64,000 bases of DNA from Vibrio coralliilyticus (lineage in GTDB: Bacteria; Pseudomonadota; Gammaproteobacteria; Enterobacterales; Vibrionaceae): assembly GCF_024449095.1 (NCBI RefSeq), contig NZ_CP024627.1, positions 2,604,001 to 2,668,000 of the forward strand, in the 5' to 3' direction. The stretch's first letter is position 1. The number at the start of each line of letters is the position of its first letter. The notes under the pieces were generated by a model. That model saw only the letters and a program-made list of their open reading frames with translations. It was not told the DNA's origin and did no database searches. Position numbers and translations under genes: made by a program. Shown here in pieces: positions 1 to 9,791 of this stretch.

Positions 1-235
<235 letters not shown>

Positions 236-241
236 AGGCGG

Positions 242-270
242 ATTGTATAGAGATTGCTACTCAGTGTCTA
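242..270 (-). promoter_or_regulatory. rnpB sigma70 promoter
   Basis: On the minus strand TAGACA (265-270) and TACAAT (242-247) are separated by exactly 17 bp and lie just upstream of the predicted rnpB 5' end. The stretch between the -10 and +1 is GC-rich (CCGCCTCGG). Such discriminators are typical of stringently controlled stable-RNA promoters; that regulatory reading is inference. Confidence 0.8.
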
Positions 271-345
271 GCGAGATCACAGATTAACCGTCAACCAAAG
301 AACAAGTGCTTAGAAAACGAGCGAAGGTGTGAATCACATGTAGCC

Positions 346-1209
346 TCAATTGAGATGTTCTAATCCCCATTTATACAGGGCATTTTTCTTCAAGTTATAG
401 ATTTCTGCCGCCATAGCCGCCGCTTTCTTCAAAGGCAGCTCTTTCGTTAAGATAGCCAATGTCCGAGTTGCTTCTTCAGGAAGAGTATCTTCTGCGGCCG
501 CGCGGTAACCATGGATCAACAACGCCATTTCACCTCTTTGTTGATTCTCATCCGCTTTGACCCAGTCCACGAGTTCTCCTAACGGTAATCCGTGAATAGT
601 TTCGAATGTCTTAGTCAGCTCACGAGCTAATACAACTTCACGCTCAGGCCCCAATATCTCTAACATGTCCTGTAGAGAGTCCACAATACGGTGCGGAGAT
701 TCATAAAAGATACAAGTACGCTCCGCTTTGGCAATCTCAAGAAACTTATCTTTACGTCCTTTACTTTTTGCCGGTAAAAAGCCTTCAAAGCTGAATCTGT
801 CTGACGGTAAGCCTGAAGCACTTAACGCAGTCACCACTGCACAAGCACCAGGAAGTGGCACAACTTTAACGCCCGCTTGACGACATTTTGTAACCAAGTG
901 ATACCCTGGGTCACTGATTAAAGGTGTTCCAGCATCAGAAACTAAGGCAATTGAATACCCAGATAACAGTTTCTCAACCAGAACTTGCGCTTTTTGCTGT
1001 TCATTATGATCATGCAGTGCAAAAGTTTTTGTCGAAATACCAAAATGAGACAACAATTTGCCAGTATGACGCGTATCTTCGGCAGCAATGAGATCCACAC
1101 CGGTTAAAACATCGAGCGCACGTTGAGTGATATCACCTAAATTGCCAATTGGAGTCGGGACAATATAGAGAGTTGGGACCTCAGTTGGTAAGGTTTTGTT
1201 ATCTGTCAT
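346..1209 (-). CDS. rsmI: 16S rRNA (cytidine-1402-2'-O)-methyltransferase RsmI
   Basis: The 287-residue protein methylates the 2'-O of C1402 in the 16S rRNA decoding centre using SAM. It has the tetrapyrrole-methylase fold signature: the N-terminal [10 protein letters not shown] loop (about residues 17-26), AEDTRHTG, and [12 protein letters not shown] in the middle, all hallmarks of the RsmI/YraL family. Length is normal. The ATG start is followed directly by the conserved region. It is divergent from lpoA with 63 bp between, the same arrangement as in E. coli, and lies downstream of the rnpB promoter on the same strand. Confidence 0.97.
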   Translation of the reverse strand: MTDNKTLPTEVPTLYIVPTPIGNLGDITQRALDVLTGVDLIAAEDTRHTGKLLSHFGISTKTFALHDHNEQQKAQVLVEKLLSGYSIALVSDAGTPLISDPGYHLVTKCRQAGVKVVPLPGACAVVTALSASGLPSDRFSFEGFLPAKSKGRKDKFLEIAKAERTCIFYESPHRIVDSLQDMLEILGPEREVVLARELTKTFETIHGLPLGELVDWVKADENQQRGEMALLIHGYRAAAEDTLPEEATRTLAILTKELPLKKAAAMAAEIYNLKKNALYKWGLEHLN

Positions 1210-1272
1210 TTGTTTACCATCACTTCAACGATTAATATAGACACAATTTTATACGGAATTAGTTAATAACTC

Positions 1273-3087
1273 ATGGCCATGAAAAACCAAAAGCGACTCA
1301 GTGTAACACGCTTACTGACTCCTGTAGCCCTTGCTGTCACACTGGCAGCTTGTTCTACCGCACCTTCAACACCAACCAACGTTGATATTACGCTAGATCC
1401 GAACCAATCCATGCAAACTTACCTGATGCGGGCAGACAGCAGCGTAGGAAGTATTCAGAGTGACTGGTTAATCATGGCATTAAAAGCAGCCATAGAATCG
1501 GATGACTTAGCACAGGCTGATTTGCTAGTAAAACGCTTATCTAGACAAAAACTTTCTCATTTACAGCAAGCTGAGTGGCAACTTGCTCGTGCAGAGATAC
1601 TGAATAAACAAGAGCAGTATGAGCAAGCACTTAGTCAGCTGAAGTTTAACCCATCATGGAACTTAGCCGACGAGCAATGGAAGGTCTACCACCAGCTACG
1701 CGCGCAGCTATTGACTCAACAAGGTCAGTACTTTGAAGCGGCTCGTGAGCTGACTCGGTCTGCTGAGTTCGTTGAAAGAGCAAAACAAACGGCCATTGCC
1801 CAAAGCATTTGGAGCAACCTCAACCAATACAATCAGGATCAGATAACCGAACTCTCTGCGGAAGCTGATGAAGAGGTGCTTGATGGCTGGTTACAGTTGG
1901 CTATTTATACCAAAACGCTATCCAGTAACATTCCACAACTAAAAAATACACTGGAAAAGTGGTTGGCAGAAAATCCAAGCCACCCAGCGGCTACCTATAC
2001 CCCACAAGCAATTGTCGATATCCTGAACCTTGAAGTGGTCAAGCCCGTCAGCACGGCACTACTACTGCCTTTATCTGGTAAGTTTGCCAAGCAGGCCCAG
2101 CTCATTCGTGATGGCTTTATTTTGGAAATGATGAATGACACAGAACGCGATGAAAACGCCAACCTGACAGTCATTGATACCAATACCGTAACACCTGAAC
2201 AACTTGAGCGGACTTTAGTGGAGAAAAATGTCGATTTCGTGGTCGGTCCGCTAATCAAAAGCAATATTGAAAAGCTCCAGCAAGCTCAAGCAAGCTTCTC
2301 TCGTCCATTACCGACTCTAGCTTTAAATATTCCTGATAACTTAGAGTCTGGCAACAATACCTGCTATTTGGCACTCTCTCCTGATCAAGAGGTGGCACAA
2401 GCTGCCAAGCACTTATTTACTCAAGGTTATCGCTACCCACTCATCCTCGCCCCACAAGGTCGATTAGGGACACGTGTTGTTGAAGCATTTGAAGAAGAAT
2501 GGAAGAAATACAGTAAAGACAAAGTAGCCGTTAACCTATTTGGCGATAAGCGTCAATTACAGCGCGATATCAATAAAGTCTTTGGCCTACAAGAGAGTCA
2601 ACAGCATATCGCCCAAATGGAGTCATTGCTGGCGATACCTTTGGAAAGCCAACCACGTAGCCGCCGCGATATTGATGCGGTTTACATTGTTGCAGGCAGC
2701 TCCGAGCTAACTCTGATCAAACCATTCATCGAAGTGGCCGTAAACCCCGACACAGTGCCACCAAAGCTGTTTTCTAACTCTCGTAGTAATAGCGGTCGCC
2801 AACAGTATGAAGATCTCTCTGGCGTCATGTACAGTGATATTCCACTGCTCATTCAGCCAAATGAGGCACTTGAAGCCCAGATGGAGCAACTGTGGCCAAA
2901 AGATTCTAATGCAGAAAAGCGCTTACAAGCTTTAGGTATGGACGCCTACTTACTGATGGAGCAGTTACCACAAATGAAGGTCGTTGATGGGCATACATTA
3001 CAGGGCAATACTGGAGTGTTAAGTATCAACAAAGATTGTGTGGTGCAACGTGAGATGAGTTGGGCCGAACATGGCGTGGCTAAATAA
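1273..3087 (+). CDS. lpoA: Penicillin-binding protein activator LpoA (outer-membrane lipoprotein)
   Basis: LpoA is anchored in the outer membrane and reaches through the periplasm to stimulate the PBP1A transpeptidase. The 604-residue protein has a lipoprotein signal with lipobox LAAC (Cys27), a helical TPR-like N-terminal half (to about residue 250) and a C-terminal periplasmic-binding-protein-like half (about 255-600, containing the ALLLPLSGKFA motif at the domain start). It overlaps yraN by 17 bp, implying co-transcription with yraN-diaA-dolP. An alternative ATG lies two codons downstream (1279); neither has a strong ribosome site. Confidence 0.94.
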   Translation: MAMKNQKRLSVTRLLTPVALAVTLAACSTAPSTPTNVDITLDPNQSMQTYLMRADSSVGSIQSDWLIMALKAAIESDDLAQADLLVKRLSRQKLSHLQQAEWQLARAEILNKQEQYEQALSQLKFNPSWNLADEQWKVYHQLRAQLLTQQGQYFEAARELTRSAEFVERAKQTAIAQSIWSNLNQYNQDQITELSAEADEEVLDGWLQLAIYTKTLSSNIPQLKNTLEKWLAENPSHPAATYTPQAIVDILNLEVVKPVSTALLLPLSGKFAKQAQLIRDGFILEMMNDTERDENANLTVIDTNTVTPEQLERTLVEKNVDFVVGPLIKSNIEKLQQAQASFSRPLPTLALNIPDNLESGNNTCYLALSPDQEVAQAAKHLFTQGYRYPLILAPQGRLGTRVVEAFEEEWKKYSKDKVAVNLFGDKRQLQRDINKVFGLQESQQHIAQMESLLAIPLESQPRSRRDIDAVYIVAGSSELTLIKPFIEVAVNPDTVPPKLFSNSRSNSGRQQYEDLSGVMYSDIPLLIQPNEALEAQMEQLWPKDSNAEKRLQALGMDAYLLMEQLPQMKVVDGHTLQGNTGVLSINKDCVVQREMSWAEHGVAK

Positions 3088-3439
3088 ACGTCAAAGCGGC
3101 GAGCATTATGAGGCCTTGGCGGAGCAGTACTTGATCCGCCAAGGGCTTTCTCTAATTGGTAAAAACTTTCATTCCAAAGGTGGGGAACTCGATCTTATAA
3201 TGCTTGATGGTTCGACTATCGTATTCATTGAAGTACGTTATCGTTCAAACCAGCGTTACGGTCATGCAGCAGAAACCGTCACCCCATGCAAGATGAACAA
3301 ACTTATTCACGCTGCAAACACTTGGCTGATGAAACAGGGTAAATCCGTACATACTACTGATTTTCGATTTGACTTAGTGGCCATGCACCAGCAAGGTAAG
3401 CAGATCGACTGGATAAAAAACGCAATAACTCAAGGATAA
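3071..3439 (+). CDS. yraN: YraN family protein (UPF0102, endonuclease-like fold)
   Basis: This 122-residue protein of the UPF0102 family has a restriction-endonuclease-like core: ...GGELDLIMLDGSTIVFIEVRYR..., whose E-LD-IxxD...FIEVR pattern matches PD-(D/E)XK-type folds. The biochemical role is unsettled in E. coli. It is translationally coupled to lpoA (start inside the lpoA 3' end) and is followed 3 bp later by diaA. Start chosen because the N-terminal helix with GEHYEALAEQYL is the family start. Confidence 0.9.
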   Translation: MAWLNKRQSGEHYEALAEQYLIRQGLSLIGKNFHSKGGELDLIMLDGSTIVFIEVRYRSNQRYGHAAETVTPCKMNKLIHAANTWLMKQGKSVHTTDFRFDLVAMHQQGKQIDWIKNAITQG

Positions 3440-3442
3440 TCG

Positions 3443-4033
3443 ATGCTAGACAGCATTAAAGACAGCTTTACAGAAAGTATTCAAATTCAGATTGCAGCCG
3501 CAGAGGCCCTGCCCGATGCGATTACCCATGCAGCTCAGGCAATGGTCGCCAGCTTACTTAATGGTAATAAAATTCTATGCTGTGGTAATGGAGGCTCCTC
3601 TTCTAACGCTCAACAGTTTGTTTCTTGCCTGCTAAACCGCTTTGAGACGGAGCGTCCGAGTCTACCTGCCATGGCCCTCACTGCGGATAATACCACCTTA
3701 ACTGCGGTCGCCAATGATTACCATTATGAAGAAATCTTCTCAAAGCAGGTTAGAGCTTTTGGACAAGCCGGTGATATTTTGTTGGCTATTTCTACCAGTG
3801 GTAACAGCAAAAACATCATTAAGGCCATGGAAGCGGCTGTAACACGCGATATGACCATCATTGCTTTCACAGGAAAAGACGGTGGTGAAATGGCTGGCTT
3901 ACTAGGTGAGAATGATGTTGAAATTCGAATTCCATCTCACAGAACAGCAAGGATCCATGAGGTGCATATGGTGACGCTTCACTGCTTATGTGATCTTATC
4001 GATCAAGTCCTATTTCCAGCTCACGAAGAGTAA
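3443..4033 (+). CDS. diaA: DnaA initiator-associating protein DiaA (SIS domain)
   Basis: DiaA is a homotetrameric sugar-isomerase-fold protein that binds DnaA at oriC and promotes timely initiation. The 196-residue sequence carries the SIS core: the phosphosugar-binding-like loop [13 protein letters not shown] (about residues 48-60) and [11 protein letters not shown] (about 116-126). It is close to GmhA heptose isomerases; the lpoA-yraN-diaA-dolP context decides for DiaA. A sedoheptulose isomerase role is unlikely here but cannot be excluded by sequence reading alone. Confidence 0.93.
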   Translation: MLDSIKDSFTESIQIQIAAAEALPDAITHAAQAMVASLLNGNKILCCGNGGSSSNAQQFVSCLLNRFETERPSLPAMALTADNTTLTAVANDYHYEEIFSKQVRAFGQAGDILLAISTSGNSKNIIKAMEAAVTRDMTIIAFTGKDGGEMAGLLGENDVEIRIPSHRTARIHEVHMVTLHCLCDLIDQVLFPAHEE

Positions 4034-4036
4034 GTT

Positions 4037-4606
4037 ATGAAACATCTTAAAACTTTTGTCATCATTTGTATGCTGCTTAGCACCACTGGATGCGCTGGTT
4101 TATTTGTAGCGGGAGCGGCAACCACTGTTAATGTGGTGACTGATACCCGAACAACCCAAGAAATGTGGGATGATAATAATATCGAGTTTGAAGTTGCCGG
4201 CCTTGCAAACAAACCACCTTTTCAACGAGAAGTAAGAATTACAGCAAGCTCGTATGACGGGACGGTGGTATTAATGGGCCAAGCCAGTAACCAAGATCTT
4301 CTTAATCAGTTTGTAAGCAAGACAAGAGATTTAAAAGGTGTTAAGAAAGTCCACAACCAAGTGCGTATTAAAGCCCCGCTATCAGTTGGTCAAATCAGTC
4401 ACGATAGTTGGATCACAACCAAAGTCAAATCAGCACTACTGACAAATAGCGAGCTTAATGGAGTAAAAGTGAAAGTCATTACCGAGGATAAAGAAGTATT
4501 TTTACTTGGTTATGTATCACCAGAACAAGCGGATGTGGCTGTAGAGGTGGCACGTAATATTTCAGGTGTAAAACAAGTCATCAAAGCATTTCAGACTGGA
4601 AATTAA
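4037..4606 (+). CDS. dolP: Division/outer-membrane lipid-retention lipoprotein DolP (YraP), two BON domains
   Basis: DolP is an outer-membrane lipoprotein that binds anionic phospholipid, sits at division sites and supports envelope integrity. The 189-residue protein has a lipobox (STTGC, Cys19) and two BON domains (about 50-115 and 125-188), each ending in a GVKKV/GVKQV-type strand. It is the last gene of the lpoA-yraN-diaA-dolP string and is followed by a strong terminator. In E. coli the orthologue belongs to the sigmaE regulon; I did not find a clear sigmaE promoter here. Confidence 0.94.
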   Translation: MKHLKTFVIICMLLSTTGCAGLFVAGAATTVNVVTDTRTTQEMWDDNNIEFEVAGLANKPPFQREVRITASSYDGTVVLMGQASNQDLLNQFVSKTRDLKGVKKVHNQVRIKAPLSVGQISHDSWITTKVKSALLTNSELNGVKVKVITEDKEVFLLGYVSPEQADVAVEVARNISGVKQVIKAFQTGN

Positions 4607-4625
4607 AATTTAATTCATAAAAGAC

Positions 4626-4653
4626 AAAAAAGCAGCGAATACGCTGCTTTTTT
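4626..4653. terminator. Bidirectional intrinsic terminator between dolP and sspB
   Basis: The inverted repeat GCAGCG-AATA-CGCTGC is flanked by A and T runs on both sides, so it can end dolP (plus) and sspB (minus). It touches the sspB stop codon. Confidence 0.9.
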
Positions 4654-5138
4654 CATTTGATGACTCTTAAGCTTGGTCGGCCTTTAGGTCTAGGTGGTTC
4701 GTCATCCGGGGTGGGTTCTTCTTCAAAAGCTTCCGTAGCCAAAGACAAACCTGAATCTTCTTCCGAAAATTCTTCAACGCCAGATGTACCTCCATCAAAG
4801 TCATCCATATATGCTTCTTCAGGCTCAAACATGGTCCCTGCACCGTTTTCACGAGCATAAATGGCTTGGACCGCATACAGAGGTACAATAACGGAGTGAG
4901 GACGACCAGAGAAACGCGCACTAAACGTAATCGCTTCATTACCTAGTTCAAGGTTACCTACTGCTCGTGGAGCAATATTGAGAATAATTTGCCCATCCTG
5001 AACAAACTCAACAGGAACACGAACACCAGGCAAGGTTGCCTCAACGACTAAATGAGGTGTTAAATCATTATCTACCAGCCAATCATAAAATGCTCGAAGC
5101 ATATAAGGTCGGCGAGGTGTCATATTAGTTATGTCCAT
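4653..5138 (-). CDS. sspB: ClpXP specificity-enhancing factor SspB
   Basis: SspB is the adaptor that tethers ssrA-tagged proteins (from tmRNA rescue) to ClpXP. The 161-residue protein has the folded substrate-binding domain (about 1-112), an acidic flexible linker rich in E/D/G, and the C-terminal ClpX-binding tail ending GRPSLRVIK, equivalent to the LRVVK tail of E. coli. It lies 11 bp after the sspA stop, so the two form an operon. Confidence 0.97.
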   Translation of the reverse strand: MDITNMTPRRPYMLRAFYDWLVDNDLTPHLVVEATLPGVRVPVEFVQDGQIILNIAPRAVGNLELGNEAITFSARFSGRPHSVIVPLYAVQAIYARENGAGTMFEPEEAYMDDFDGGTSGVEEFSEEDSGLSLATEAFEEEPTPDDEPPRPKGRPSLRVIK

Positions 5139-5149
5139 TTCGCTTCCAA

Positions 5150-5785
5150 TTAGCGACTCAGACGCATTTCACGTTCTGCCTCGGTCAGTGAAGCTAGGAA
5201 TGAATCACGCTCAAATACGCGGTTCATGTACACTTTCAACTCTTTCGAACCTGGGCCAGTGAGTTCAATACCTAGCTGAGGCAAGCGCCACAATAACGGA
5301 GCAAGGTAACAATCGATCAAACTGAACTCTTCACTCATAAAGTATTCAAACTCTGCAAATACAGGGCCGAGAGTCAGCAGATCATTACGCAATTTATTGC
5401 GCGCAGCTTCCGCTTCTTCAACGTTACCTTTTACCACTTTCTCTGCCAGTGAGTACCAGTTTTTCTCAATACGGTAAATCATCAAACGGCTGTTACCACG
5501 TGCAACTGGGTATACAGGCATCAATGGAGGATGGGGAAAACGCTCATCCAGATATTCCATGATGATTTTCGAATCGTAAAGCGCTAGCTCACGATCAACT
5601 AAAGTGGGTACTGATTTATACGGGTTTAGCTCAATCAGCTCTGCGGGAAGATTTCCTTCATCAACCAGTTCAACTTCGACACTTACACCTTTTTCAGCCA
5701 GTACAATACGTACCTGATGGCTATACATATCAGATGCACTTGAAAATAGAGTCATCACAGAACGTTTATTGGCAGCTACAGCCAT
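5150..5785 (-). CDS. sspA: Stringent starvation protein A (GST-fold RNA polymerase-associated regulator)
   Basis: SspA binds RNA polymerase and changes transcription under starvation and acid stress; in several pathogens it affects virulence genes. The protein (211 residues from the chosen start) has a thioredoxin-like N-terminal domain (VMTLFSSASDMYSHQVRIVLAEKG) and an all-helical GST C-terminal domain. The ATG at 5785 is preferred because GGAGGG sits just upstream on the minus strand; an in-frame GTG five codons earlier (5800) has no such site. Confidence 0.96.
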   Translation of the reverse strand: MAVAANKRSVMTLFSSASDMYSHQVRIVLAEKGVSVEVELVDEGNLPAELIELNPYKSVPTLVDRELALYDSKIIMEYLDERFPHPPLMPVYPVARGNSRLMIYRIEKNWYSLAEKVVKGNVEEAEAARNKLRNDLLTLGPVFAEFEYFMSEEFSLIDCYLAPLLWRLPQLGIELTGPGSKELKVYMNRVFERDSFLASLTEAEREMRLSR

Positions 5786-5812
5786 GGAGCCCTCCAGCAC
5801 ACTTACAGATAT

Positions 5813-5841
5813 AAAAAATAATGGAGGCTAAGCCTCCATTA
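5813..5841 (-). terminator. Intrinsic terminator after petC
   Basis: TAATGGAGGC-TTA-GCCTCCATTA on the minus strand forms a 10-bp stem with T6 following. It separates the petABC transcript from sspAB. Confidence 0.9.
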
Positions 5842-5882
5842 TCAACAATAAAATTGGGAATTAGCACAGTATGATAGCACAA

Positions 5883-6620
5883 TTAGTGCACATCACGCCA
5901 ATACTCTTTCTTAAGCAGAACAACCACAATAGTGAAGATAACGAGGAATGCCATTACCCACCAACCTAATGCGTGACGCTCTAGTTTCACTGGATCACCA
6001 GAGTATTCTAGGAAGTTCACCAAATCACGAACAGCATCGTCGTACTCTTCTTGGTTCAGCTCACCAGTCCCGTCGGTTTCAACACCAACGACAACTTTAT
6101 GCTCCTCGCCTTCTACGATTTTAGTCTCATAAACTGGTTTAGGAATCCCTTGTAGTTCTTCGAGAACGTGCGGCATACCTACGCTTGGGAAAACAACGTT
6201 GTTTACACCAAACGGGCGAGATGGGTCTTCGTAGAAAGAACGCAGGTATGTGTATAGCCAGTCAGAGCCACGAACACGAGCAACCAAAGTTAGATCAGGA
6301 GGCGTAGCACCAAACCATTTGGCTGCGGATTCATCAGGAATTGCGTTTTCCATCAAATCACCGACTTTCGCATTAGGATCGAAAATCAGGTTCTCTTTCA
6401 GTAGTTCGACCGGAATACCGATGTCACGTGCAACCCGCTCATAACGTTGATACTGCGCTGAGTGACAGCCAAAACAGTAGTTCATGAACAGCTTGGCACC
6501 GTTTTGTAGTGATGCTTGATCACTTAGGTCATTGTTTGCTTTGTCTAGCGGTACGCTTGCACCCGCTGCCATCGCCAGAGAAGGCAGCATTGCAAATAGA
6601 ATTACAATCCATTTTTTCAT
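5883..6620 (-). CDS. petC: Cytochrome c1 subunit of the bc1 complex
   Basis: Cytochrome c1 is the heme-c subunit of ubiquinol-cytochrome c reductase, passing electrons from the Rieske protein to soluble or membrane cytochromes c in the periplasm. The 245-residue protein has a signal peptide ending near AMAAG, the heme site CFGCH (residues 49-53), a likely axial Met in VGMPHV, and one C-terminal transmembrane helix (WWVMAFLVIFTIVVVLL) before the KKEYWRDVH tail. Its start overlaps the petB stop by 4 bp (ATGA). It ends the petABC operon. Confidence 0.96.
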   Translation of the reverse strand: MKKWIVILFAMLPSLAMAAGASVPLDKANNDLSDQASLQNGAKLFMNYCFGCHSAQYQRYERVARDIGIPVELLKENLIFDPNAKVGDLMENAIPDESAAKWFGATPPDLTLVARVRGSDWLYTYLRSFYEDPSRPFGVNNVVFPSVGMPHVLEELQGIPKPVYETKIVEGEEHKVVVGVETDGTGELNQEEYDDAVRDLVNFLEYSGDPVKLERHALGWWVMAFLVIFTIVVVLLKKEYWRDVH

Positions 6621-7882
6621 TTGAATGTCACCCTTTCTGGTAGTGGCTTAGTCGCTTCGTTCTTACTGTAGAAGTACAGCAGTACGAAGAACATGAAGTA
6701 AGCTAAGCTAAAGATCTGAGCTAGCAGTGTGTACGTTGGTGTAGCAGGAAGCGCACCAAGAATACCCAGAGCAATAAAGCTGATCGTAAACTGGATGATA
6801 TTAAACAAATGGAATTTACTACGGTAACGGTAAGAGCGAACCTTACAACGATCCAGCCAAGGCAGAACGAATAGAACCGCAATTGACGCTCCCATCGCGA
6901 TAACACCTAGTAACTTATCAGGTACCGCACGCAAAATCGCGTAGAAAGGTGTGAAGTACCATACTGGAGCAATGTGCTCTGGTGTTTTCAGTGGGTTTGC
7001 CGCTTCAAAGTTAGGCGGCTCAAGGAAGTATCCACCCATCTCAGGGTTAAAGAACAACACGTAACAGAACAAGAACAGGAAGCCTGCTACACCAACCATG
7101 TCTTTAACCGTACCGTAAGGATGGAACGGAATAGAATCGATGATATCGTATTTCTTCGAGTAGTAATCGTGGAACTTGAACTGCGTCTTGTAATCGTCGC
7201 CCATGGTGCCTTTAGGCAGCTTAGTTTCGATACCATCTGGGTTGTTTGAACCCACTTCGTGTAGTGCTAATACGTGTAGAACAATAAGCAGCAGAAGTAC
7301 GATTGGCAATGCAATAACGTGTAAAGCGAAGAAACGGTTCAGCGTTGCACCAGAAATAACGTAGTCACCACGAATCCATAGTGTCAAATCGTCACCAATA
7401 ACAGGAATCGCACCAAATAGTGAAATGATTACCTGGGCTCCCCAGTAGGACATCTGACCCCATGGAAGTAGGTAGCCCATGAAGGCTTCAGCCATCAACA
7501 CTAAGAAGATAAGCATACCGAAGATCCACAGTAGCTCACGAGGCTTCTGGTAAGAGCCATAGATTAAACCGCGGAACATGTGCAGATACACCACGACAAA
7601 GAATGCCGAAGCACCTGTCGAGTGCATGTAACGCAGTAGCCAGCCGTACTCTACGTCACGCATGATGTATTCGATTGAAGCAAACGCGCCATCGCCAGAT
7701 GGGACGTAGTTCATTGTCAGCCAAATACCTGTCAGAATCTGGTTAACCAATACCAGCATTGCTAGAGAGCCAAAAAGATACCAAAAGTTAAAGTTCTTTG
7801 GCATCGGGTACTCAGAAAGGTGTTTCTTATACGCATTCATTGCGGGTAGACGTTTTTCTACCCAGTCAAGTAGAGCTTGCAT
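6617..7882 (-). CDS. petB: Cytochrome b subunit of the bc1 complex
   Basis: This is the 421-residue integral membrane subunit holding two b-hemes and the Qo/Qi quinone sites of complex III. Visible features are about eight hydrophobic helices, the heme-ligand region RYMHSTGASAFFVVVYLHMFR, the GYLLPWGQMSYWGA motif and the Qo-site PEW-type motif present as APVWYF. The start codon overlaps the petA stop by one base (TAATG), so translation is coupled. Complex III is standard in Vibrio and absent from E. coli. Confidence 0.97.
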   Translation of the reverse strand: MQALLDWVEKRLPAMNAYKKHLSEYPMPKNFNFWYLFGSLAMLVLVNQILTGIWLTMNYVPSGDGAFASIEYIMRDVEYGWLLRYMHSTGASAFFVVVYLHMFRGLIYGSYQKPRELLWIFGMLIFLVLMAEAFMGYLLPWGQMSYWGAQVIISLFGAIPVIGDDLTLWIRGDYVISGATLNRFFALHVIALPIVLLLLIVLHVLALHEVGSNNPDGIETKLPKGTMGDDYKTQFKFHDYYSKKYDIIDSIPFHPYGTVKDMVGVAGFLFLFCYVLFFNPEMGGYFLEPPNFEAANPLKTPEHIAPVWYFTPFYAILRAVPDKLLGVIAMGASIAVLFVLPWLDRCKVRSYRYRSKFHLFNIIQFTISFIALGILGALPATPTYTLLAQIFSLAYFMFFVLLYFYSKNEATKPLPERVTFK

Positions 7883-8475
7883 TATGCCTCCCCTTCTTCG
7901 TCAACACCGATGATAATCTTAGTATCACTGAGATACATGTGCTTTGGAACAACCAAGTTTAGTGGGGCTGGTACACCTTGGAATACGCGGCCAGCCATAT
8001 CAAACTTGGAACCGTGACAAGGGCAGAAGAAACCTGATTTAACACCTTGAACTTGTTCGCTAAAACTGTCCGGTAAATAAGTCGGCGAACACCCTAGGTG
8101 GGTACAGATACCTACAGCGACAAAGTACTCAGGCTTGATAGAACGGTAGGCGTTTTGAGCATAAGTTGGCTGTTGCTCTTCGCCTGACGCTGGATCACGA
8201 AGTTGACCGTCAATATTTTTCAGCGCATCTACGACAGATTGTGCTCGGCGGACAACCCAGACAGGTTTACCACGCCACTCAACACGAACCATCTGCCCTT
8301 CTTCAAGTTTACCTATGTCAACTTCAACAGGGGCACCCGCAGCTTTTGCTTTCTCACTTGGGTTCCAAGATTTAATAAAAGGAACGGCGACAGCAGCTGC
8401 TCCGAGACCACCAACAACCGCCGTTGTTGCTGTCAAGAAACGTCTGCGACCGTTATTTAAAGGCGCATTGCTCAT
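7882..8475 (-). CDS. petA: Rieske 2Fe-2S iron-sulfur subunit of the bc1 complex
   Basis: This 197-residue subunit takes the first electron from ubiquinol. Both cluster-binding boxes are present: CTHLGCSP and CPCHGSKFD. The N-terminus has a twin-arginine-like motif (NNGRRRFLT) followed by a hydrophobic helix that stays as a membrane anchor, as is usual for Tat-exported Rieske proteins. It is the first gene of petABC, with a good promoter about 100 bp upstream. Confidence 0.97.
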   Translation of the reverse strand: MSNAPLNNGRRRFLTATTAVVGGLGAAAVAVPFIKSWNPSEKAKAAGAPVEVDIGKLEEGQMVRVEWRGKPVWVVRRAQSVVDALKNIDGQLRDPASGEEQQPTYAQNAYRSIKPEYFVAVGICTHLGCSPTYLPDSFSEQVQGVKSGFFCPCHGSKFDMAGRVFQGVPAPLNLVVPKHMYLSDTKIIIGVDEEGEA

Positions 8476-8803
8476 CCAAACATTCTCCCATTTGCTCCTT
8501 TTGGATTATTGTTATTCCGCTTAAAGAGCATGGCTAACAAAATACGAATTTAGTTGTATTTATTTGATGGCAAATGATAAATAAAACCCTACTTTTTGAC
8601 AAGATAAAGCTACCTTTTTGTAACAATCGTGAAGTAAATCGCCTATGAGGTCACAAAAGGGGAATAAGTAATATAAAAGTTCTCGAAACTGGTCTGAGAG
8701 AAGGGATTTTTTTGTGCAGAAAAACAAAAAGCCTGGCATGAAGCCAGGCTTTTGGGACCACAATCCGGTGAAAACACCGAAGGCCAATCTTTTCGAAAAA
8801 AGA
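8476..8803 (-). promoter_or_regulatory. petABC promoter region (gene-free interval)
   Basis: The interval between rpsI and petA holds no gene. On the minus strand TTGTCA (8597-8602) and TATCAT (8574-8579) are spaced by 17 bp, a good sigma70 promoter for petABC with a leader of about 90 nt. The rest is AT-rich; the rpsI terminator lies at its left end. Confidence 0.7.
8720..8753 (-). terminator. Intrinsic terminator after rplM-rpsI
   Basis: On the minus strand AAAAGCCTGGC-TTCAT-GCCAGGCTTTTT forms an 11-bp stem followed by more T residues. Confidence 0.92.
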
Positions 8804-9196
8804 TTAACGCTTAGAGAACTGTGGACGACGACGTGCTTTACGTAGACCAACTTTCTTACGTTCAACGCAACGAGCGTCACGAGTAACGTAACCAGCTGCA
8901 CGTAGAGTAGGACGTAGAGACTCATCGTATTCCATTAGTGCGCGAGTGATACCGTGACGGATAGCACCTGCTTGACCTGAAATACCGCCACCTTTAACAG
9001 TAACGTATAGGTCTAATTTTTCAGTTAGTTCAACTAGCTCTAGAGGCTGTTTAACAACCATACGAGAAGTTGGACGACCAAAGTACTCATCAAGACTACG
9101 CTTGTTGATTACGATGTTGCCGCTGCCTGGTTTAATGAAAACACGTGCAGCTGAGCTTTTGCGACGGCCAGTGCCGTAGTATTGATTCTCTGCCAT
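8804..9196 (-). CDS. rpsI: 30S ribosomal protein S9 (uS9)
   Basis: This is the usual 130-residue S9. It starts [20 protein letters not shown] and ends in the basic C-terminal tail RRRPQFSKR that reaches the P-site tRNA. It is co-transcribed with rplM, 15 bp downstream of the rplM stop. Confidence 0.99.
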   Translation of the reverse strand: MAENQYYGTGRRKSSAARVFIKPGSGNIVINKRSLDEYFGRPTSRMVVKQPLELVELTEKLDLYVTVKGGGISGQAGAIRHGITRALMEYDESLRPTLRAAGYVTRDARCVERKKVGLRKARRRPQFSKR

Positions 9197-9211
9197 TTTC
9201 GAAATCCCCGA

Positions 9212-9640
9212 TTAGATGTCTAGTACTTGTGGTTGTTGAGCAACATGGTTGTGCTCAGCGCCCGCGTAAACTTTCAGCTTACGGTACATAGCACGGCCTA
9301 GAGGACCACGTGGTAGCATACCTTTAACCGCTAGCTCAAGCGCCATCTCTGGCTTACGATCAATTAGCTTCTCGAAGCTGATTGATTTTAGGCCGCCAGG
9401 GAATTCAGTGTGACGGTAGTAAATTTTACCTTTAGCTTTGTTACCAGTTACAGTAACTTTCTCCGCGTTTACAACGATGATGTAATCACCAGTGTCAACG
9501 TGTGGAGTGTATTCAGCTTTATGTTTGCCACGTAGGCGAGATGCAATTTCACTTGCTAGACGACCAAGAGTTTTACCTTCAGCGTCTACAACGTACCAGT
9601 CGCGTTTTACAGTTTCTGGTTTAGCAACGAAAGTTTTCAT
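9212..9640 (-). CDS. rplM: 50S ribosomal protein L13 (uL13)
   Basis: The 142-residue L13 begins [17 protein letters not shown] at 9640, which fits the family length exactly. The same frame stays open a further 58 codons upstream to 9814, but this extension is leader RNA, not protein. It heads the rplM-rpsI operon. Confidence 0.98.
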   Translation of the reverse strand: MKTFVAKPETVKRDWYVVDAEGKTLGRLASEIASRLRGKHKAEYTPHVDTGDYIIVVNAEKVTVTGNKAKGKIYYRHTEFPGGLKSISFEKLIDRKPEMALELAVKGMLPRGPLGRAMYRKLKVYAGAEHNHVAQQPQVLDI

Positions 9641-9791
9641 GCTAATAATAACCCGTTTATTAAAATTTACACTTAAGGAGCATTGCTCCCACTGACTAAG
9701 AGCCCATTCATCACCCCTTCGAGTGGTTGGCACTCTCGACCCTAGATCTGTAAGGATCTGGTCTGCAGTAACGGTGGGTCGCAGGATTATA
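9641..9791 (-). promoter_or_regulatory. rplM promoter and structured mRNA leader
   Basis: A perfect TATAAT (9786-9791, minus strand) implies a leader of about 140 nt before the rplM ATG; the -35 is poor. The leader contains paired segments, including one around CGAGAGTG/CCACTCG and the hairpin GGAGC-AAT-GCTCC near the ribosome site. In E. coli L13 represses its own operon through the leader; that the same applies here is inference. Confidence 0.55.

Noticed and set aside
3443..4033. SIS-domain gene as gmhA (heptose isomerase)
   Set aside because: The lpoA-yraN-diaA-dolP order is specific for diaA.
8560..8925. 121-codon minus-strand frame overlapping rpsI
   Set aside because: Overlaps rpsI and its terminator in another frame; composition is that of non-coding DNA.
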